Assembly (NCBI GenBank): GCA_900554625.1
Contig: USHP01000087.1
Span: 1 to 7,542 of the forward strand
DNA: 7,542 nucleotides
Direction of reading: 5' to 3'
Source: an uncultured Eubacteriales bacterium
GTDB lineage: Bacteria > Bacillota > Clostridia > Oscillospirales > Oscillospiraceae
Both the position numbers and the translations under genes were made by a program. Of the stretch, positions 4,614-7,542 are shown piece after piece. Position 1 is the stretch's first letter; each line of letters begins with the position of its first letter. A model generated the notes under the pieces. That model saw nothing but the letters and a program-made list of their open reading frames with translations, searched no databases and was not told the origin of the DNA.

Positions 4614-5147
4614 TTAGCGGTTCATTACCCGCACCTGAATCCCTTCCAGCACATCCAGAGCTTTCTGGTGAAGCGCCGGGTCAAAGGAGGCGGTGCAGGC
4701 GGCATCTACCGTAACGGTGGCCTGGGGATACCGGCTTTGCAGCACCACGGCATTGCTCAGGACGCAGATGTTGCTCACCAGTCCCACCAGCTCAATTTCG
4801 TCAGCGCTTTCCGGCAGCACCGAAGCCACGGCGGGGTCAGAAAGGTCCATGCCGAAAGACAGCTTGTCAATGGCCGGGGCCTGCACTTCCGCCAGCGCCT
4901 GGGCGGTCTGGCCGTAGACCTGCCAGCCGGGGGTGCCCTTGACGCAGTGGACTACCGGCAGATTTTTCCCCTCCCGGGTGTCCAGATAGTTTGCAAAATG
5001 GGTGTCCCGGGTGAAAAAGACATGGCCTTTGCTGTAGGTGCGGATTTTGGCGGCGATTTTTTCATCCAGGGTTTCCGCACCGGGAAAGCCCAGGGCGCCG
5101 TCTACAAAGTCATTTTGATAGTCGATCACGAACAGATACCGGTTCAT
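4614..5147 (-). CDS. Cysteine hydrolase, nicotinamidase/isochorismatase family
   Basis: A protein of 177 residues. The fold's catalytic triad is visible: D9 in FVIDYQNDFVDG, K95 in AIDKLSFG and the nucleophile C128 in LVGLVSNICVLSNA. Residues matching the metal site of nicotinamidases are also present: D48 and H50 in TRDTH, and H67 in VVHCVKGTPGW. The HCVKGTPGW block is typical of the nicotinamidase branch rather than of true isochorismatases, so hydrolysis of nicotinamide to nicotinate for NAD salvage is the best guess, though related amidases share these features. No other NAD gene is nearby to support it. The ATG at 5147 is chosen because the family starts right before the D9 motif and GGAAAGGGTGG precedes it. 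No canonical terminator follows, so read-through into the export-family/HIT operon is possible. Confidence 0.85.
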   Translation of the reverse strand: MNRYLFVIDYQNDFVDGALGFPGAETLDEKIAAKIRTYSKGHVFFTRDTHFANYLDTREGKNLPVVHCVKGTPGWQVYGQTAQALAEVQAPAIDKLSFGMDLSDPAVASVLPESADEIELVGLVSNICVLSNAVVLQSRYPQATVTVDAACTASFDPALHQKALDVLEGIQVRVMNR

Positions 5148-5178
5148 AACAACCACCCTTTCCTGATGAAGTGAGTTC

Positions 5179-5207
5179 ACCATAGCAAAATTCCGGGAAA
5201 AAGTCAA
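5179..5207 (-). promoter_or_regulatory. Sigma-A-type promoter for the cysteine hydrolase
   Basis: Read leftward, TTGACT (5202-5207, 5/6) is followed by a 17-bp spacer and TATGGT (5179-5184, 4/6). A TG one base before the -10 supplies an extended -10. The start is expected near 5172, about 25 nt before the ATG. Confidence 0.65.
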
Positions 5208-5214
5208 CGAAGCA

Positions 5215-5243
5215 TTGCATCATCCGTCAGAATTTGCTAAAAT
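5215..5243 (+). promoter_or_regulatory. Extended -10 promoter for the murI operon
   Basis: TAAAAT (5238-5243, 5/6) preceded by TGC forms an extended -10. A weak -35, TTGCAT (5215-5220, 3/6), lies exactly 17 bp upstream. The -35 boxes of this and the opposite promoter are only 7 bp apart. The leader of about 50 nt contains an imperfect hairpin (AAAGAAAGG 5251-5259 with CCTTCCTTT 5263-5271). Confidence 0.55.
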
Positions 5244-5301
5244 AACCGGGAAAGAAAGGGTTCCTTCCTTTGAAGATTTTGATCCGCGGGAGATTGTGTA
5301 C

Positions 5302-6108
5302 ATGGCAAGCAGAGAAGATTGGATTGGGGTGTTTGACTCCGGCGTCGGCGGCATCAGCGTGCTGCGGCACTTGCGTCGGCTGATGCCCTGGGAGCGGTAC
5401 CTGTATTTTGGGGATTCCGCCAATGCCCCCTATGGCAGCCGCAGCACCCAGCAGGTGCGGAAGCTGACACTGGACGCAGCGGAGCGTCTGTTCCGGGAAA
5501 ACCGAATCAAGGCTCTGGTGCTTGCCTGCAATACGGCCACTGCTGCGGCGGTGGAGCAGCTGCGGCAGCAGTACCCGGACCGGATTATCATCGGTATTGA
5601 GCCTGCCTTAAAGGTGGCGGCGGATCACTTCCCCGGCGGACGGGTGGGCGTGATGGCCACGGAGGTGACCCTCCGGGAGGAAAAATTCGACCATCTGCTC
5701 CATCGTTTTGACGAAAACTGCACCGTAGCCAAAATTCCCGCTCCGGGGCTGGTGGAACTGGTGGAAGGGGGCAAGGCGGATTCTCCGGAGGCGGAAGCCC
5801 TGCTGACGCAGATTCTTTCTCCCTATCTGGGGAAGCTGGACGCTCTGGTGCTGGGCTGCACCCACTACCCCTTTGCGGCAAAGGCTATTTCCCGGGTGCT
5901 GGGGGAACAGGTTACCCTGCTGGATGGCGGAGAAGGCACCGCCCGGGAAACCCGGCGGCGGCTGGAAGAGCGGGGCCTGCTGGCAGAGCCTGAGCAGCAG
6001 GGCCAGGTGGAGATTCAAAACAGCGCCGGTAATCCCCGGCTGATTGCCCTTTGCCGGCAGCTTTTGGGGGAAGAAAACAGGGACGGAGGCAACATGTATG
6101 GAAAATAA
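5302..6108 (+). CDS. murI: Glutamate racemase, MurI
   Basis: A protein of 268 residues, the normal family length. It interconverts L- and D-glutamate in the cytosol without a cofactor, supplying D-glutamate for MurD in peptidoglycan synthesis. Visible motifs are VFDSGVGG (10-17, with D12 and S13), YFGDSANAPYG (35-45), the first catalytic cysteine C76 in ACNTAT, E152 in LVELVEGG, and the second catalytic cysteine C186 with H188 in GCTHYPF. Both catalytic cysteines are present, so the enzyme should be active. The ATG at 5302 is chosen because the family starts shortly before the DSGVGG loop, GGGAG lies 9 nt upstream and the promoter lies at 5215-5243. The frame stays open to a TTG at 5215, which would fall upstream of the transcription start. 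It is the first gene of the operon and its end overlaps udk by 11 bp. Confidence 0.97.
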   Translation: MASREDWIGVFDSGVGGISVLRHLRRLMPWERYLYFGDSANAPYGSRSTQQVRKLTLDAAERLFRENRIKALVLACNTATAAAVEQLRQQYPDRIIIGIEPALKVAADHFPGGRVGVMATEVTLREEKFDHLLHRFDENCTVAKIPAPGLVELVEGGKADSPEAEALLTQILSPYLGKLDALVLGCTHYPFAAKAISRVLGEQVTLLDGGEGTARETRRRLEERGLLAEPEQQGQVEIQNSAGNPRLIALCRQLLGEENRDGGNMYGK

Positions 6109-6721
6109 CATTCTGGTCATCGGCATCGCCGGCGGCACCGGCAGCGGAAAAACCACGCTGATGAATAACCTGATCGCCAAATTTTCGGATGTGGTGACCA
6201 TTTTGAGCCATGATAACTACTATAAGCGCCACGACGAACTGACCTACGAGCAGCGCTGCCAGCTCAACTACGACGAGCCGGACGCCCTGGAAACGGACCT
6301 GATGGCCCGGCACCTGGACCAGCTGCGCCAGGGACAGGCCATCGACTGCCCGGTCTACGACTTTACCCTGCACAACCGCTCCGACGAAACGGTGCATATT
6401 GTGCCCAAAAAGGTGATTATTGTGGAGGGTATTCTGATTTTTGAGGATGAAGCCCTGCGCAACCTCATGGACATCCGGATTTTCGTGGATACCGATGCGG
6501 ATGTACGGCTGTGCCGCCGGATCAAGCGGGACGTAAACAAGCGGGGCAGAACCCTGGAAAGCGTGCTGAGCCAGTACCTGGAAACCGTGAAGCCCATGCA
6601 CGAAAAGTATGTCGAGCCCAGCAAAAAGTATGCCGACCTGGTGGTGCCCGAAGGGGGCAAGAATCTGGTGGCGCTGGATATGATTATGGGCCGCATTCAG
6701 CGGCACCTGGAGGAAGCATGA
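6098..6721 (+). CDS. udk: Uridine kinase, Udk
   Basis: A protein of 207 residues, the usual length. It phosphorylates uridine and cytidine to UMP and CMP with a nucleoside triphosphate donor in pyrimidine salvage. Seen in order: the P-loop GGTGSGKT (12-19, K18), SHDNYYK (37-43), LNYDEPDALETDL (56-68), the nucleoside-binding PVYDF (85-89), VEGILIF (109-115), and the arginine-rich lid RRIKRDVNKRGR (140-151). The start at 6098 is chosen because GGAGG ends 8 nt upstream. It lies 11 bp inside murI in another frame, which implies translational coupling. Its stop overlaps the start of the HAD gene (ATGA). All expected motifs are intact. Confidence 0.96.
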   Translation: MENNILVIGIAGGTGSGKTTLMNNLIAKFSDVVTILSHDNYYKRHDELTYEQRCQLNYDEPDALETDLMARHLDQLRQGQAIDCPVYDFTLHNRSDETVHIVPKKVIIVEGILIFEDEALRNLMDIRIFVDTDADVRLCRRIKRDVNKRGRTLESVLSQYLETVKPMHEKYVEPSKKYADLVVPEGGKNLVALDMIMGRIQRHLEEA

Positions 6722-7344
6722 CCTACGAAAGTTTGATTTTTGATATTGACGGTACGTTGTGGGATTCCCGGGCCCTGGTGGCGGAGGGGTACAACATTCA
6801 GCTGAAGCAGGAAGGACTGGAGCATCTATTCGTAAATGCGGAGATCTTCAAATCCCTGTTCGGCAAGGTGATGACGGAAATTGCCGACGTGATTTTTACT
6901 TCCATTCCTGCCCCGGAGCGCTACGCCCTGATGGATCGGTGCATGGATAGGGAAAACCGGTACCTGCAGGAAAATCCCTGTCATATCGGCTACCCTGGGG
7001 TAAAGGAAACCCTGGAGAAGCTGGCACAGAATCACCGCCTGTTCATCGTCAGCAACAGCCAGAAGGGCTACCCGGAACTGTGCATAGAAAAGCTGGGCTT
7101 GACCCCCTATATCACCGGGCACTTGTGCTTCGGCGATACCGGCACCAGCAAGGGAAAAACCATCCGCGCCCTGATGGAAAAATACAACATCCAAAACTGT
7201 GCCTATGTGGGAGATACCCAAGGCGATTACGAAGCCACCGTGGAAGCGGGGATTCCCTTCCTCTGGGCTGCCTACGGCTTCGGTACCCCTGAGCACTATG
7301 ACGGGAAACTGCAGCAGATGGAGGATCTGCTGACATTGGCCTGA
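6718..7344 (+). CDS. HAD-superfamily phosphatase (phosphoglycolate phosphatase-like)
   Basis: A protein of 208 residues. All four HAD motifs are visible: motif I DIDGTLWDS with nucleophile D9 and acid/base D11; motif II VSNS (S112); motif III lysine in GTSKGKT (K145 or K147); motif IV VGDTQGD (D166, D170). Residues about 17-90 form a helical C1-type cap, which places it with the Gph/beta-phosphoglucomutase-like group. Substrate cannot be read from sequence. Position after udk allows a role in nucleotide or sugar-phosphate turnover, but house-cleaning phosphatases of this group are often promiscuous. The start ATG overlaps the udk stop by 4 bp (ATGA), and GGAGGA lies just upstream inside udk. 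No terminator follows before the next gene. Confidence 0.93.
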   Translation: MTYESLIFDIDGTLWDSRALVAEGYNIQLKQEGLEHLFVNAEIFKSLFGKVMTEIADVIFTSIPAPERYALMDRCMDRENRYLQENPCHIGYPGVKETLEKLAQNHRLFIVSNSQKGYPELCIEKLGLTPYITGHLCFGDTGTSKGKTIRALMEKYNIQNCAYVGDTQGDYEATVEAGIPFLWAAYGFGTPEHYDGKLQQMEDLLTLA

Positions 7345-7386
7345 GGCGCCGGCGGCCTGGCTGCCGAGAAGGAAAGGACGTTTTTT

Positions 7387-7542
7387 ATGATCGTATGCCC
7401 GTATAAGGATTTGCGCCGCTACGCTGCCATTATCCCCGGACTGGAGGAAGCCATGCAGGTCATTGACCGGCAGACAAACTGGACCCCCGGCGTTACCCAG
7501 CTGTCCGGCGGCAACCGGATTGTGGCCTCGGAAGGCACCACC
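7387..7542 (+). CDS. YhcH/YjgK/YiaL-family protein (DUF386), 5' part only
   Basis: The first 52 codons are present and the frame is open at the right edge. The start MIVCPYKDLRRYAAIIPGLEEA and the later GVTQLSGGNRIVASEGTT match the N-terminal pattern of this cupin-like family (MI...L..L.RY..L.P.L..A, then ...G..V.A...EY.T). Members occur with sugar-acid, sialic acid or beta-galactosidase genes and bind metal through residues further downstream, which are not in the window. AAGGAAAGGA lies about 9 nt before the ATG. The 42-nt gap from the HAD gene holds no convincing terminator, so it is probably part of the murI operon. Confidence 0.8.
   Translation, partial: MIVCPYKDLRRYAAIIPGLEEAMQVIDRQTNWTPGVTQLSGGNRIVASEGTT

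Noticed and set aside
5215..5301. N-terminal extension of murI from a TTG start
   Set aside because: The frame is open for 29 codons, but the TTG coincides with the -35 box, lies upstream of the expected transcript start and has no ribosome site. MurI proteins normally start near the DSGVGG loop. The in-frame GTG at 5296 leaves too little space after GGGAG.
5608..6706. Minus-strand open frames antisense to murI and udk
   Set aside because: They are shadows of two strongly recognised genes in GC-rich DNA, without ribosome sites or motifs.
6511..6717. Upstream extension of the HAD phosphatase inside udk
   Set aside because: The HAD motif I must lie near the N-terminus, and the ATG at 6718 with GGAGGA just upstream and an ATGA overlap fits exactly.
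7345..7386. Terminator between the HAD gene and the YhcH-family gene
   Set aside because: The GC-rich stretch gives only a 4-bp stem, and the six T residues come after the ribosome site, immediately before the ATG, not after a hairpin.

Overview
The window is ordinary chromosomal DNA of a Gram-positive, GC-rich member of the Clostridia. The gut Oscillospirales/Ruminococcaceae type is my inference. The evidence is strong AGGAGG-type ribosome sites, sigma-A promoters of the TTGACA/TATAAT kind, ECF-type thiamine uptake (ThiT) under a TPP riboswitch, zinc-ribbon membrane proteins of a sort common in Clostridia, and GC-rich codon choice. I see no phage, transposase, CRISPR, tRNA or rRNA.

Left part (1-2713). 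A protein gene cut by the left edge runs leftward from a GTG start at 233. A divergent promoter region (297-420) with an 11-bp-spaced AT-rich direct repeat separates it from a small zinc-ribbon membrane protein (457-870, +). That gene converges on a leftward two-gene operon: a zinc-ribbon, single-pass membrane protein with a duplicated outer domain (2651-1509), then a DUF1508/YegP-like protein (1505-1137). Each converging unit ends in the same perfect 28-bp hairpin (875-902 and 1107-1134). The 204 bp between the hairpins contains five more inverted repeats. This is the least explained stretch of the window.

Middle part (2722-5207, all leftward). thiT (3417-2764) has a consensus promoter, a TPP aptamer and an attenuator hairpin directly before its ribosome site. 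Upstream lie a Hint-type HIT protein (4031-3690) and a small multidrug export-family membrane protein (4522-4049), which form a close pair. Before them is a nicotinamidase/isochorismatase-like hydrolase (5147-4614). Spacing is tight: the terminators of thiT and of the HIT gene abut or overlap the next promoter's -35 box.

Right part (5179-7542). A divergent promoter pair drives the hydrolase leftward and a rightward operon. The operon holds murI (glutamate racemase, cell wall D-glutamate), udk (uridine kinase, pyrimidine salvage), a HAD phosphatase and the start of a YhcH/YjgK/YiaL-family protein. The first three genes overlap (11 bp and 4 bp), which points to translational coupling.

No clearly new system is present. 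The points most worth a second look are the twin-hairpin structured intergenic region, the operon of a duplicated-domain zinc-ribbon protein with a DUF1508 protein, and a shared TTAAACAATTCTTAAA-like motif upstream of two promoters whose -35 boxes are both the non-consensus TTGCAA.
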